64,000 bases of DNA from PALSA-129 sp963842505 (GTDB lineage: Bacteria; Acidobacteriota; Terriglobia; Bryobacterales; Bryobacteraceae), in the NCBI GenBank assembly GCA_963842505.1, contig CAWJGZ010000001.1, forward strand, positions 682,001-746,000, in the 5' to 3' direction. The notes below the pieces were generated by a model. That model did no database searches. It saw only the letters and a program-made list of their open reading frames with translations, and had not been told where the DNA came from. A program made the translations under genes and the position numbers. This document shows, piece by piece, positions 7,810 through 16,403 of this stretch. Positions within the stretch are counted from its first letter, which is position 1. Every line of letters begins with the position of its first letter.

Positions 7810-9009
7810 GTGGATGTATTCCTCGCCCGCCAGCCGATTTACCACGCCGATCGCAGAATTCACGGGTACGAACTGCTGTTTCGCCGGACGTTGACTGAGA
7901 CTGCCGATGTGCGCGACGGAAATGCCGCCACAGCCCAGGTGTTGTTGAACGCGGTGGTGGACATCGGGCTGGACAGAATCTGCCGGGCGGAGCCGCTCTT
8001 CATCAACTGCACCCGCGACCTTCTGATGGTGGAACCGTTCCTCCCACCGGACCGCTGTGTGCTGGAGATTCTGGAAGACATCCAGATCGACGCCGAGATG
8101 TTAAACCGAATCCACGGCTTGCGGCAGCGCGGCTACCGCATCGCGCTGGACGATTTCACGCTGCATGGCAACCTGGCCCCGGCTGCCCCTCTGGCCGACT
8201 ACATCAAACTCGACGTGCTCGCCTTGACCGAAGCCGAGCTGCGCCGGCACGCCATGCTGCGGCGGCCGGGGCTGCTGCTGGTCGCCGAGAAGATCGACTC
8301 CGAAAGCCTCATGGAGCGCTGCCTCGATTTGGGGTTCGACTTGTTCCAGGGCTATTTCCTGCGCCGCCCGGAAGTGCTGCAAGGCGACTGCATCCCCACC
8401 GGGAAACTGGCGGCCCTGCGGCTGATCGGCACCTGCCAGGATCCGGCTTCGTCGGTGCGGGAAGTGTCGGCCACCGTCACGGTGGATGTTTCGATGACCT
8501 ACAGCCTGCTGCGGCTTGCGAATTCCGCGTTGTTTGGAAGAAGCCACCCGGTGAAATCGGTCGAGCGGGTAGTGACCTGGTTGGGCAGGGAACGCCTGGC
8601 ACGCTGGGCCATCCTGCTGGCGCTGGCGTCGAACCGCGGGTGCCCCGTCACGTATTTGGAAGCGGCTCTGCAGCGGGGGTACATGTGCGAAACCCTGGCG
8701 GCGGCGCGCGGCGCGGAAGGCCCCGGCAGCTTCCTGGTGGGGCTGCTCTCGATGCTCGATTCCATTCTGGATGTGCCCATGGCGGAAATCCTCAAGCGGG
8801 TTCGTCTGGAAGGCGATATCCGCGAGGCGCTCGATCGGCACTCGGGCGAACTCGGCCGCCTGCTGGCTTCCGCTTTGGCTTACGAAGCCGGCGATCTGCG
8901 GGCGCTCGAGCAGTGCGGAATCGATGCCGGCCTGCTGCGCGCGGCCTATTGGCAAGCCATCGAACAGGCCAAGGCCGCCTTGCGGGATCTGGCGGCCCTG
9001 CGGGACTGA
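7810..9009 (+). CDS. EAL/HDOD two-domain signalling protein
   Basis: A 399-residue YuxH-like protein starting with GTG (MDVFLARQPIYH is the usual family start). The N-terminal EAL-like domain (about 1-200) is degenerate: YELLFR replaces the EAL signature, while LALDDF-like IALDDF and DYIKLD remain. It therefore probably binds or senses cyclic-di-GMP without hydrolysing it. The C-terminal HDOD domain spans about 200-390. The gene converges on smpB. Confidence 0.9.
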   Translation: MDVFLARQPIYHADRRIHGYELLFRRTLTETADVRDGNAATAQVLLNAVVDIGLDRICRAEPLFINCTRDLLMVEPFLPPDRCVLEILEDIQIDAEMLNRIHGLRQRGYRIALDDFTLHGNLAPAAPLADYIKLDVLALTEAELRRHAMLRRPGLLLVAEKIDSESLMERCLDLGFDLFQGYFLRRPEVLQGDCIPTGKLAALRLIGTCQDPASSVREVSATVTVDVSMTYSLLRLANSALFGRSHPVKSVERVVTWLGRERLARWAILLALASNRGCPVTYLEAALQRGYMCETLAAARGAEGPGSFLVGLLSMLDSILDVPMAEILKRVRLEGDIREALDRHSGELGRLLASALAYEAGDLRALEQCGIDAGLLRAAYWQAIEQAKAALRDLAALRD

Positions 9010-9055
9010 TGCCGCGCGTGCCACCTGCGGGCGATCCTGCCGCGCCCTGGCTCAC

Positions 9056-9523
9056 TCAAGCCCGTCTTCGCATCTCCGCCTTTGCCTCGTCTTCCGCCGT
9101 CCGCTTTCGCTCCGCTTCCCGCTTATCGTGCAGCTTCTTGCCTTTTGCCAGCGCCAGCTCGCACTTGATTCGTCCCTTCTTCAGATAAATCTTCGTCGGA
9201 ATCAGCGACAGGCCCTTTTCGCGCGTGTAGCCCAACAGCTTGTCGATCTCCCGGCGGTGTAGCAGCAGCTTGCGATTCCGTACCGGCGGGTGGTTTTCGC
9301 GGTTGCCGTGTGAGTACTGGCTGATATGCGCATTCACCAGCCATGCCTCATTGCCGATCACCGTCCCATAGGCGTCTTTGAGCTGAATCTTGCTGTCCTT
9401 GGCGGCCTTGACCTCCGTGCCGGTCAGCACCAGACCGGCCTCGAACCGCTCCATCAGGAAGTAGTTGTGGCCGGCTTGCCGGTTGTCGCTCAATATTTTG
9501 AAGGGAGTGTCTCGTTCCGCCAC
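9056..9523 (-). CDS. smpB: SsrA-binding protein SmpB
   Basis: tmRNA-binding protein required for ribosome rescue by trans-translation. Family motifs are clear: DNRQAGHNYFL, FEAGLVLTGTEVKA, AYGTVIGNEAWLVNAHISQYSHGN and HRREIDKLLG, ending with a basic Lys/Arg/Glu tail. The GTG at 9523 gives 155 residues, the usual size, with a weak GGGGCGG upstream. An ATG at 9568 and a TTG at 9574 are alternatives that add 15-17 residues. No tmRNA gene is recognised nearby. Confidence 0.93.
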   Translation of the reverse strand: MAERDTPFKILSDNRQAGHNYFLMERFEAGLVLTGTEVKAAKDSKIQLKDAYGTVIGNEAWLVNAHISQYSHGNRENHPPVRNRKLLLHRREIDKLLGYTREKGLSLIPTKIYLKKGRIKCELALAKGKKLHDKREAERKRTAEDEAKAEMRRRA

Positions 9524-9659
9524 GCCGCCGCCCCGCGATTTTCGCTTCCACGCCCGGAAGCCTAACATCGTCAATGACTTTAGATGACCCGAGAGGGCCT
9601 ATTTCGATCTTATTTTAGCATAGAGGCCCCGGAAGTCCGGAGCGCGGGAAACCACTAAC

Positions 9660-12194
9660 ATGCTGTTTTTCAAACATTTATCGGCTCTCTTGCTGGCGTT
9701 TGCGCTGGTCGCGGCGCCGCTCTCCCTCGAGGCCAAAAACAGAAAGGGCGACAAATATCTGGCTGAAGGCCGGGCTCACGAGCAGAAAAAAGAATGGGAC
9801 GCCGCCCTCGACAGTTATGAAAAGGCGCTCTCCGAGGACCCCAGCGAACTCACCTATCAGATTGCCGCTCAGAAGGCCCGCTTCGAAGCCTCCGCCACGC
9901 ACGTCACCAACGCCACCAAGGTCCGTTCCCAGGGACAATTGGGCGATGCCCTGCTCGAATTTCAAAAGGCTTACGCCCTGAACCCCAGTTCCATGATCGC
10001 CGAGCAGGAAGTCCTGCGCACCCAGCAGATGATTCTGCGGGAGCGCAAAAGGGTGGAGTCCACCGGCCAGGAAGCCCCGCCGGAAATCCGTGGCCTCACG
10101 CCCGGCGAGCTGTCCAAGAAAGAGAACAGCGAAAAAATCGACCGCATGCTGAGTGTTCCTGAACTCAAGCCGATCAAGCCCACCCTGATCGATTTCAAGA
10201 TGAACAACCAGACCCCCAAGGTGCTGTTCGAAACGGTGGCCAAGTACGCCGGGTTGAATGTCCTGTGGGATCCGGAGTACGCGTCGCCGCTGCCCAGCGG
10301 CAAAGACCATCTCAACGTCGATTTCCCCAATACCACCATCGAGCAGGCGCTGGATTATCTGGCGTTGGTCACCAAGTCCTACTGGAAGCCGATCTCGTCC
10401 AACACCATCTTCATCACCATCGACAACCAGAATAAGCGCCGCGACTACGAAGAAGAAGTAACCAAAGTTTTCTACCTGACCAACGTCACCACGCAACAGG
10501 ACATGAATGATGTCATGACCGCTGTCCGCACGGTGGCCGATTGCCAACGCGTCTTTGCCTCCCAGTCGCAGAACGCGGTCGTCGCCAAGTGCACCGCCGA
10601 CAAGATGGCGCTGGCCGACAAGATCGTTCACGATCTGGACAGGCCCAGAGCCGAAGTGGTGGTGGATATCTTCGTAATCGAAGCCAGTTCCGTGTTTACG
10701 CGCAGCCTGACCGCCGCGCTGGCCAGTACCGGGCTCAACGTTCCGTTCAATTTCACGCCGCGCACCAGCATCCAGGTGCAGGGCACCACCTCGACCACCA
10801 GCGGAACCACCACGGGCACCACCACTACCGGCACTACCACCAGCACGGGCACCACCACCACGGGCACCACCAGCAGCACCAGCGGCGCGGCTATCCCGCT
10901 TTCCAGCCTCGGCCACCTGGCCAGTGCGGATTTCTCGACTACTCTGCCCAGCGCGCTCTTGCAGGCCACTTTGAGCGACACCCGCACCAAGGTTCTGCAA
11001 TCCCCCCAAATCCGTTCCGTGGATGGCCAGAAGGCCACCATGAAGATCGGCGAACGCGAGCCCACCGCCAGCGGCAGCTTCGGCTCCACGTTGGGCGCCG
11101 TGGCGGGGTCTGGCATCAGCCCGCTGGTCAACACCCAATTCCAGTACATAGACGTGGGCGTCAACGTGGAAATCACCCCCCACATCCACGACAATGGGGA
11201 GGTTTCCATGCACGTCAGCCTGGACATCTCCAATGTCACGGGCCAGGTGAATCTGGGCGGCATCAACCAACCCATCATCGGCCAGCGCAAGATGGAGCAC
11301 GATATCCGCCTGCGGGAAGGCGAAGTCAGCCTGCTGGGCGGTCTGCTCAACCAGTCGTACACCAAAACCAAGACGGGCATTCCCGGGCTGAGTAGTATTC
11401 CGATCCTGGGCCGCCTCTTCAGCGGAGACAGCGTTGACGACGAACGCGATGAGCTGATGATCGCGCTGATCCCGCACGTGGTGCGCCGCCCCGAGATCAC
11501 CGAAGAGAATCTGCGCTCCGTGGCATCGGGCAACCAAACCACCATCCACGTTTCCTACGGACCCAAGCCGGTGGAAGAGACCGCCGCTCCCAAGGAAGCG
11601 GCGCCCGTCCCCAAGGAAGCTCCCGCAACTCCCGCCGCGGCTCCGCCTGCCGCCGCCATGCCTTCGGGCGCACCCGGAACTCCGCCGCCCGCAGCGCCGC
11701 CCGCCACCGCTCCGGGAGGATTTGGCCCGCCCGCAACGGCTCCTCCCGAAGCCGGTCCCGGCGCTCCGCCGCCTGTAGCCGGCGCGGCCGTCGTGCGCTT
11801 CGATGCCACCCAACTAGACAAGAACCTGTCGGACACCTTCACCATTTCGTTGCAGGTGGATGGCGCCAAGGAAGTCACCGGCGCGCCCATCCAGATCCAG
11901 TTCGACCCTAAAGCCGTCAGCTTGACCGAGGTCACCCGCGGCAGTTTCTGGGGAGGCGAAGGCGAGGAGCCCACGCTCACCAAGAACGTGCTCAACGATA
12001 GCGGCTCAGCCACCATCCGGGTGCTGCGCAAGGAGGGATCCGCCGGCGTTACCGGTAGCGGCCCGCTGATCAATTTGACTTTCAAAACCCTGGCGCGCGG
12101 CGCAACCATCATCCGCGCCAGCAGCGTGACGCTGCAAACTCTCAATGGCCCGCCGGCCTCGGGCAGCGCGCAGGTAACCGTCAACGTGAAGTAA
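9660..12194 (+). CDS. Secretin-like outer-membrane protein with TPR and C-terminal cohesin domain
   Basis: An 844-residue GspD/PilQ-type protein. Domains in order: signal peptide (about 1-25); TPR-like repeats (about 28-125); STN/N-domain region (about 185-280); the secretin core (about 330-595, with VDGQKATMKIGERE, VGVNVEITPHI and GLLNQSYTKTKTGIPGLSSIPILGRLF); a Pro/Ala-rich linker (about 620-700); and a cohesin-like beta domain (about 715-844). A Thr/Gly tract of about 36 residues is inserted in the secretin core. Secretins form outer-membrane pores for type II secretion or type IV pili. Three pseudopilins follow directly, supporting that role. The cohesin tail is unusual. Confidence 0.88.
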   Translation: MLFFKHLSALLLAFALVAAPLSLEAKNRKGDKYLAEGRAHEQKKEWDAALDSYEKALSEDPSELTYQIAAQKARFEASATHVTNATKVRSQGQLGDALLEFQKAYALNPSSMIAEQEVLRTQQMILRERKRVESTGQEAPPEIRGLTPGELSKKENSEKIDRMLSVPELKPIKPTLIDFKMNNQTPKVLFETVAKYAGLNVLWDPEYASPLPSGKDHLNVDFPNTTIEQALDYLALVTKSYWKPISSNTIFITIDNQNKRRDYEEEVTKVFYLTNVTTQQDMNDVMTAVRTVADCQRVFASQSQNAVVAKCTADKMALADKIVHDLDRPRAEVVVDIFVIEASSVFTRSLTAALASTGLNVPFNFTPRTSIQVQGTTSTTSGTTTGTTTTGTTTSTGTTTTGTTSSTSGAAIPLSSLGHLASADFSTTLPSALLQATLSDTRTKVLQSPQIRSVDGQKATMKIGEREPTASGSFGSTLGAVAGSGISPLVNTQFQYIDVGVNVEITPHIHDNGEVSMHVSLDISNVTGQVNLGGINQPIIGQRKMEHDIRLREGEVSLLGGLLNQSYTKTKTGIPGLSSIPILGRLFSGDSVDDERDELMIALIPHVVRRPEITEENLRSVASGNQTTIHVSYGPKPVEETAAPKEAAPVPKEAPATPAAAPPAAAMPSGAPGTPPPAAPPATAPGGFGPPATAPPEAGPGAPPPVAGAAVVRFDATQLDKNLSDTFTISLQVDGAKEVTGAPIQIQFDPKAVSLTEVTRGSFWGGEGEEPTLTKNVLNDSGSATIRVLRKEGSAGVTGSGPLINLTFKTLARGATIIRASSVTLQTLNGPPASGSAQVTVNVK
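10782..10893 (+). repeat. Degenerate GGCACCACC-type microrepeat inside the secretin gene
   Basis: Imperfect 9-15 bp units around GGCACCACCAC encode a Gly/Thr/Ser-only stretch. This is slippage-prone coding DNA and keeps the reading frame. Confidence 0.75.
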
Positions 12195-12201
12195 TGCCGG
12201 C

Positions 12202-12666
12202 ATGAGACGCAAGAACCAAAGGGGCTTGACGCTGGTGGAACTGGTTGTCACCTTCACCATCATGCTGATTCTCTCGGTGATGGCCATCCCGCTGGCGCGC
12301 ATGAAGATCCGCACCCAGCGCGAAGTAGATCTCAAATACGCGCTGCGGAACATGTACACCGCCATCGACAAGTACAAAGACGCTTGCGACCAGGGAATCT
12401 TCGGCGCGGCCAAGCAAGGCACCTTCTGCTACCCGGAATCGCTCGACATCCTGGTGGAAGGCGTCAAGACGCAAAGCGCCGACGGAAAAAAAATTAAATT
12501 CCTGCGTAGCATTCCCCGCGACCCCTTCACCAACAGCACCGACTGGGGGCTGCGCAGCATGCAGGACGATTCCAAGGCCGAAACCTGGGGCGGCGAGAAC
12601 GTCTTCAACGTGTACTCCAAAACCCGCGAGCGCGACAGGGACGGCAAGCCGTATTCGGAGTGGTAA
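12202..12666 (+). CDS. GspG-like type II secretion pseudopilin (first of three)
   Basis: A 154-residue prepilin-like protein. A short basic leader ends in Gly, followed by LTLVEL, the class III signal cleaved by prepilin peptidase with Glu at mature position 5. The hydrophobic N-terminal helix is followed by YALRNMYTAIDKYK and a C-terminal globular part with SIPRDPFTNSTDWGLRSMQDD, as in GspG. It starts 7 bp after the secretin stop and overlaps the next gene by one base, so the group is an operon. Confidence 0.9.
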   Translation: MRRKNQRGLTLVELVVTFTIMLILSVMAIPLARMKIRTQREVDLKYALRNMYTAIDKYKDACDQGIFGAAKQGTFCYPESLDILVEGVKTQSADGKKIKFLRSIPRDPFTNSTDWGLRSMQDDSKAETWGGENVFNVYSKTRERDRDGKPYSEW

Positions 12667-13136
12667 TGCAGAGGAAGCGCCATCAAAGAGGATTGACCCT
12701 GGTGGAACTGATCGTGGCTTTCGCCATCCTGGCGGTGCTCTCCACCATGTCGCTACCGCTCGCCAGACTGAAGATCCGCACCGAGCGGGAGCGCGACCTG
12801 CGATACGCCCTCGTCACCATGCGCACCGCCATCGACAAATATAAGGACATCTGCGACCTTGGTTCTTTCGGCCCGCCGAAAATCGACTCCAACTGCTACC
12901 CGGAGTCGCTCGATGTTCTGGTGGACGGCAAGGTCCTGGCGCAGGACCCGAATGGCACCAAGCTGAAATTCCTGCGCCGCATCCCCCGCGATCCTTTCAC
13001 CAACACGTTCGAATGGGGGATGCGCAGCACCCAGGACGACCCCAAGTCCAAGAGTTGGGGCGGCCAGTCGGTATTCGAAGTTTTCACCAAGAGCGAGGAG
13101 AAGGCACCCGATGGAACGCCCTATTCAGAGTGGTAG
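12666..13136 (+). CDS. GspG-like pseudopilin (second of three)
   Basis: A 156-residue paralog of the preceding gene, sharing RGLTLVEL, YALVTMRTAIDKYKDICD and RIPRDPFTNTFEWGMRSTQDD. The ATG at 12666 shares a base with the preceding TAA (TAATG), so translation is probably coupled. It is probably a tandem duplicate. Its end overlaps the third pseudopilin by 26 bp. Confidence 0.9.
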   Translation: MQRKRHQRGLTLVELIVAFAILAVLSTMSLPLARLKIRTERERDLRYALVTMRTAIDKYKDICDLGSFGPPKIDSNCYPESLDVLVDGKVLAQDPNGTKLKFLRRIPRDPFTNTFEWGMRSTQDDPKSKSWGGQSVFEVFTKSEEKAPDGTPYSEW

Positions 13137-13533
13137 CCCCCATCCGAGCCGCAAGCGGAGGGGCTTCACATTCGTCGAGATGATGGTGGTGGTCACCATC
13201 ATCGTCATTCTCATTTCGATGGCCATCCCCATTTACAACCGTGCCATCATCCGCTCCAAGGAAAGCGTGCTGCACAACAACTTGTTCACGCTCCGCACCG
13301 TCATCGACAATTACTCTTACGACAAGGCCAAGGCGCCCCAGAGTCTGCAAGACCTGGTGACCGAAGGATATCTGCGCGCCGTGCCCATCGATCCCATGAC
13401 CAATTCCACCGACTGGAAGATCGTCATGGAAGATGCCAGCCAGAGTGTCAGCCAATCCGAGCCCGGCATCTGGGACGTGCACAGCGGATCGGACAAGACC
13501 GGCCTGAATGGCGTCCCCTACGCTGACTGGTAG
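13111..13533 (+). CDS. GspG-like pseudopilin (third of three)
   Basis: A 140-residue pseudopilin with a longer leader, RRGFTFVEMMVVVTIIVIL (Glu at mature position 5), then TLRTVIDNYSYDKAKAPQSLQDLVTEGYLRAVPIDPMTNSTDWK. This one keeps the classical GspG pattern and is closer to canonical GspG than the two preceding genes. Its stop overlaps the end of the convergent transposase gene by 16 bp. Confidence 0.9.
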   Translation: MERPIQSGSPHPSRKRRGFTFVEMMVVVTIIVILISMAIPIYNRAIIRSKESVLHNNLFTLRTVIDNYSYDKAKAPQSLQDLVTEGYLRAVPIDPMTNSTDWKIVMEDASQSVSQSEPGIWDVHSGSDKTGLNGVPYADW

Positions 13534-14123
13534 CCGCCTGTTGGACGTGGGACAGACGATCGCCTTTCGTCGTCTGTCGCCCAGCCGGCGCTTGACCATT
13601 GCCACTGTTCCTTAGTTTGGGCCAAGCCGGCCTTGAGCAGGTTGTTTTCCACGTAGTCGATCAGATCCTGGAGTTCCTCGGAAGACCGGATCCAATGGTC
13701 GAAGGACTCGTCTTGCCAGAACGGAATCCCGGTGCGCCCCAGAATCCCGTTGGCCACACGGCTGGTTCTCCCTTTGAGCCATCGCATGATAGTCGGCATT
13801 GCGGCATGCGGTTGGAAGATCGCGTGTACATGATTGGGCATGACCACCCACGCGTGGAGCCGGTAGAACCGGCGCACCGTGGCACCGTACAACAGAGCGT
13901 CTACAACCACCCGCGCGACACGCGAATCCAGCAACCAGGCAGGACCGGAACGCAGTCGGCCGAGTTGCTCGTCTTGTTGCAGGAAGGACCGTGGGATAGA
14001 CGGCCGGGCTGTGTCGTTTGTCGAGTCCGCTCGGGCCGGGAGCGACCCGGCTAAGCGCCACGTCACGAAGACCGCGCTGTCTTCCGGAACCCAGTGTGGG
14101 AGGTGTCTGCGAGTGAAGGCCAT
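13518..14123 (-). mobile_element. REP-associated tyrosine transposase (RAYT, IS200-like Y1 fold)
   Basis: A 201-residue HUH single-strand transposase. It has VTWRLAGSLP near the N-terminus, the His pair in PNHVHAIFQ (about residue 98) and the tyrosine region LIDYVENNLLKAGL (about 157). These are hallmarks of RAYT/TnpA-REP proteins, which mobilise REP hairpins. One REP copy lies inside the 3' end of this gene (13547-13582) and an inverted copy lies just before its start (14139-14174). It splits the secretion cluster between the pseudopilins and the FN3 lipoprotein. Confidence 0.88.
13547..13582 (+). repeat. REP hairpin, copy within the RAYT 3' end
   Basis: Perfect 9 bp stem GACAGACGA/TCGTCTGTC (13551-13559 with 13570-13578), preceded by GTGG. 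It encodes the last residues of the transposase on the other strand. Confidence 0.8.
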
Positions 14124-14138
14124 CCTGATTCAGCGTAT

Positions 14139-14174
14139 GCACGACAGACCACCAAACCCGATGGTCTGTCCCAC
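14139..14174 (-). repeat. REP hairpin, inverted copy before the RAYT start
   Basis: Perfect 9 bp stem GACAGACCA/TGGTCTGTC (14143-14151 with 14162-14170). Read on the minus strand it has the same GTGGGACAGAC foot as the copy at 13547. One stem base pair is swapped G-C to C-G, so pairing is kept. Confidence 0.8.
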
Positions 14175-14276
14175 TGCTCCTGCGAATTAGTGTCCGCTCC
14201 GCCAGAGTTTCTCCAAGAAACATGCGGAACTCCCGTCCCGCATCATCACGCCCCTCCCTGCTACCCTAGTCTTTTG

Positions 14277-15269
14277 ATGCGCCGAATTTCTGCCGCGCTC
14301 GCCGCGGCCGTACTTCTTCTCTACGCGGGCTGCGGATACGTCGGCGGCCCGTTGAAGCCGCTGGCCAATGTCCCCGCCAAGGTCACCGCCCTGGAGGCCG
14401 TCCAGCGCGGCGCCGTCATCATCGTCCATTTCCCGGTCCCGCAACTGACCACCGAGGCACAGCCGATCAGCAAGCCCCTGAAGCTGGATCTGCGCATCGG
14501 CACGACGCCCGAGCCTTTCAATTCGGCGCAATGGCTGGACCACGCCAAGCCACTCACCGGCATTACCGTAAACCAGGGAATGGCCACCCTCGAAATCCCC
14601 ATCGCCGAATGGACCGGCAAGCTCGCCATCCTCGGCGTGCGCGTGGTGAGCGCCAATGGAAAGGATGCCGGCTGGTCGAATTACCAGGCCATCCACGTCG
14701 TGCCCGCGCCCCAAGTGCCCGCCAACCTGAAACTCGACAACCGGGCCGAAGGCGTGCACATGAGCTGGTCCGGGAGCGGCAACCAGTTTCGCATCGTCCG
14801 CCGCGGCAGCCCCGACGAAGCCTGGGCCGTGGTGGCCACCCTCGATAGCCATGAGTGGACCGACACCAGCACCGAATTCGGCAAGCCGTACTTCTACGAA
14901 ATGCAGAGCCTGGTGGATGTAGGAGATCACAAATTCGCGGAAAGCGATTTCACGGCTCCCGGCAACATCACTCCCATCGATGTCTTTCCACCCGCCGTTC
15001 CCACCGGCTTGCGCGCCGACGTGGCGCCGGCTTCCATCGAGTTGGTTTGGGACCGCAACACGGAACCCGATCTGGCCGGCTACCGGATCTACCGCTCCAC
15101 CGGCAACGGTCCTTTTGAAAAGATCGCTGAGTCAAACGAGATTCCGAACTACTCCGACCGCGCCGTGGAGCACGGCAAGACCTACCACTACGCCATCACC
15201 GCCTTCGACCGCTCCACCCCGCCGAATGAGAGCGCGCGCTCCGGGGCAGTCGAAGCCACGTTTCAGTAG
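14277..15269 (+). CDS. Lipoprotein with fibronectin type III domains
   Basis: A 330-residue protein with a lipoprotein signal (LLLYAGC, Cys19), so probably anchored to a membrane on the periplasmic side. Two FN3-like domains follow. The second is clear near the C-terminus: PTGLRADVAPASIELVWDRN, then LAGYRIYRS and YHYAITAFD. The ATG at 14277 is chosen because it begins at the signal; the open frame upstream runs through the REP and is not coding. It follows the pseudopilin cluster on the same strand and may be an accessory protein of that system, which is an inference from position. Confidence 0.85.
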   Translation: MRRISAALAAAVLLLYAGCGYVGGPLKPLANVPAKVTALEAVQRGAVIIVHFPVPQLTTEAQPISKPLKLDLRIGTTPEPFNSAQWLDHAKPLTGITVNQGMATLEIPIAEWTGKLAILGVRVVSANGKDAGWSNYQAIHVVPAPQVPANLKLDNRAEGVHMSWSGSGNQFRIVRRGSPDEAWAVVATLDSHEWTDTSTEFGKPYFYEMQSLVDVGDHKFAESDFTAPGNITPIDVFPPAVPTGLRADVAPASIELVWDRNTEPDLAGYRIYRSTGNGPFEKIAESNEIPNYSDRAVEHGKTYHYAITAFDRSTPPNESARSGAVEATFQ

Positions 15270-15305
15270 TGGCTCCTTCAATTAAAACAATTGAAAGCCG
15301 TTAAC

Positions 15306-15335
15306 TTGAAATTGCGCAGTGCAATAGTGTATAAA
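15306..15335 (+). promoter_or_regulatory. Sigma-70 type promoter of aroF
   Basis: TTGAAA (15306-15311) and TATAAA (15330-15335) are separated by 18 bp. The ATG follows 8 bases after the -10, so the leader must be very short. Confidence 0.6.
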
Positions 15336-15343
15336 GAAAAGAG

Positions 15344-16393
15344 ATGATTATTTCGATGCAGCCGTGCGCCACGCGGCAGGAAATTGACTATGTTTGCGAG
15401 CGGATCGCTGAATTCGGCTACAAGGTTCACTCCATCGAGGGCGAAGAGCGTGTGGTCATCGGCGTAGTGGGAGTCGGCGACGTTACGGCCTGCCTGGAGT
15501 CGCTCGAAGCCACCCCCGGCGTGGAGAGCGCCATGCGGATTTCCGCGCCCTACAAGTTCGTCAGCAAGGAGTTCAAGAAGGAGCATTCAGCCATCAAGGT
15601 CAACGGCCTCGAAATCGGCGGAGACGAATTCATCGTGGTCGCCGGTCCCTGTTCGGTGGAAAGCGAAAAGCAGATCCTGCGGACGGCCGAAAGCGTGGCT
15701 GCGTCGGGAGCGCGCATGCTCCGCGGCGGCGCATTCAAGCCGCGCACTTCGCCCTATGATTTTCAGGGGCTGGAACTGGAGGGCCTCAAGTTGCTGCGCA
15801 AAGCCAAGCAAGCCACCGGGCTAGGCATCGTCACGGAAATCATGAGCGACCGCGATGTGGAAATGGTGGCCGAGTATACCGACGTCATGCAGGTGGGCGC
15901 GCGCAACATGCAGAACTTCGCGCTGCTTAAGTCGCTGGGCGCCTGCGGCCGGCCCGTGCTGCTCAAGCGCGGCATGAGTTCCACCATCAAGGAACTGCTG
16001 ATGTCCGCCGAATATATCGTCGCGCACGGCAACCCCAATGTGATTCTGTGCGAGCGCGGCATCCGCACGTTTGAAACCGTCACGCGCAACACTTGCGATA
16101 TCGCCGCCGTGCCGGTGTTGAACGAACTGACCCACCTGCCGGTCATGCTGGACCCCAGCCATGCCACCGGCAAGCGCAGCCTGGTTCCGGTGCTGGCGCG
16201 GGCGGGTGTGGCCGTCGGCGCCGACGGCCTGATGGTGGAAGTGCATCCCTGCCCGGAGAAAGCCGCCAGCGATGGCGCGCAGTCCCTGACGCTGGAATCT
16301 TTCGCTCAAATGATGCGGTCTCTCGCGCCTTACCTTCGCCTGTGGAAGGAATCGCGCGATTCGCAAGTCACCCCATCCGCCGTGGCTGTGTGA
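15344..16393 (+). CDS. aroF: 3-deoxy-7-phosphoheptulonate synthase (DAHP synthase, type I-beta)
   Basis: First enzyme of the shikimate pathway, joining phosphoenolpyruvate and erythrose 4-phosphate. It has 349 residues. An N-terminal ferredoxin-like regulatory domain (about 1-70) is followed by the barrel with VAGPCSVES, RGGAFKPRTSPYDFQG, QVGARNMQNF, LLKRGM and DPSHATG, all standard for AroF/AroG of the Bacillus/Thermotoga type. The N-terminal domain implies feedback control by an aromatic amino acid in this class. The next gene starts 10 bp downstream. Confidence 0.95.
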   Translation: MIISMQPCATRQEIDYVCERIAEFGYKVHSIEGEERVVIGVVGVGDVTACLESLEATPGVESAMRISAPYKFVSKEFKKEHSAIKVNGLEIGGDEFIVVAGPCSVESEKQILRTAESVAASGARMLRGGAFKPRTSPYDFQGLELEGLKLLRKAKQATGLGIVTEIMSDRDVEMVAEYTDVMQVGARNMQNFALLKSLGACGRPVLLKRGMSSTIKELLMSAEYIVAHGNPNVILCERGIRTFETVTRNTCDIAAVPVLNELTHLPVMLDPSHATGKRSLVPVLARAGVAVGADGLMVEVHPCPEKAASDGAQSLTLESFAQMMRSLAPYLRLWKESRDSQVTPSAVAV

Positions 16394-16403
16394 TACTGCG
16401 GGT

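Noticed and set aside
10782..10893. CRISPR or noncoding tandem repeat
   Set aside because: Short degenerate units in frame inside the secretin; no spacers and no cas genes in the window.
9678..11813. A 711-codon open frame antisense to the secretin gene
   Set aside because: It is the mirror of a GC-rich, repeat-bearing coding region; its product is His/Gly/Arg-rich with no family features, while the plus-strand secretin is clear.
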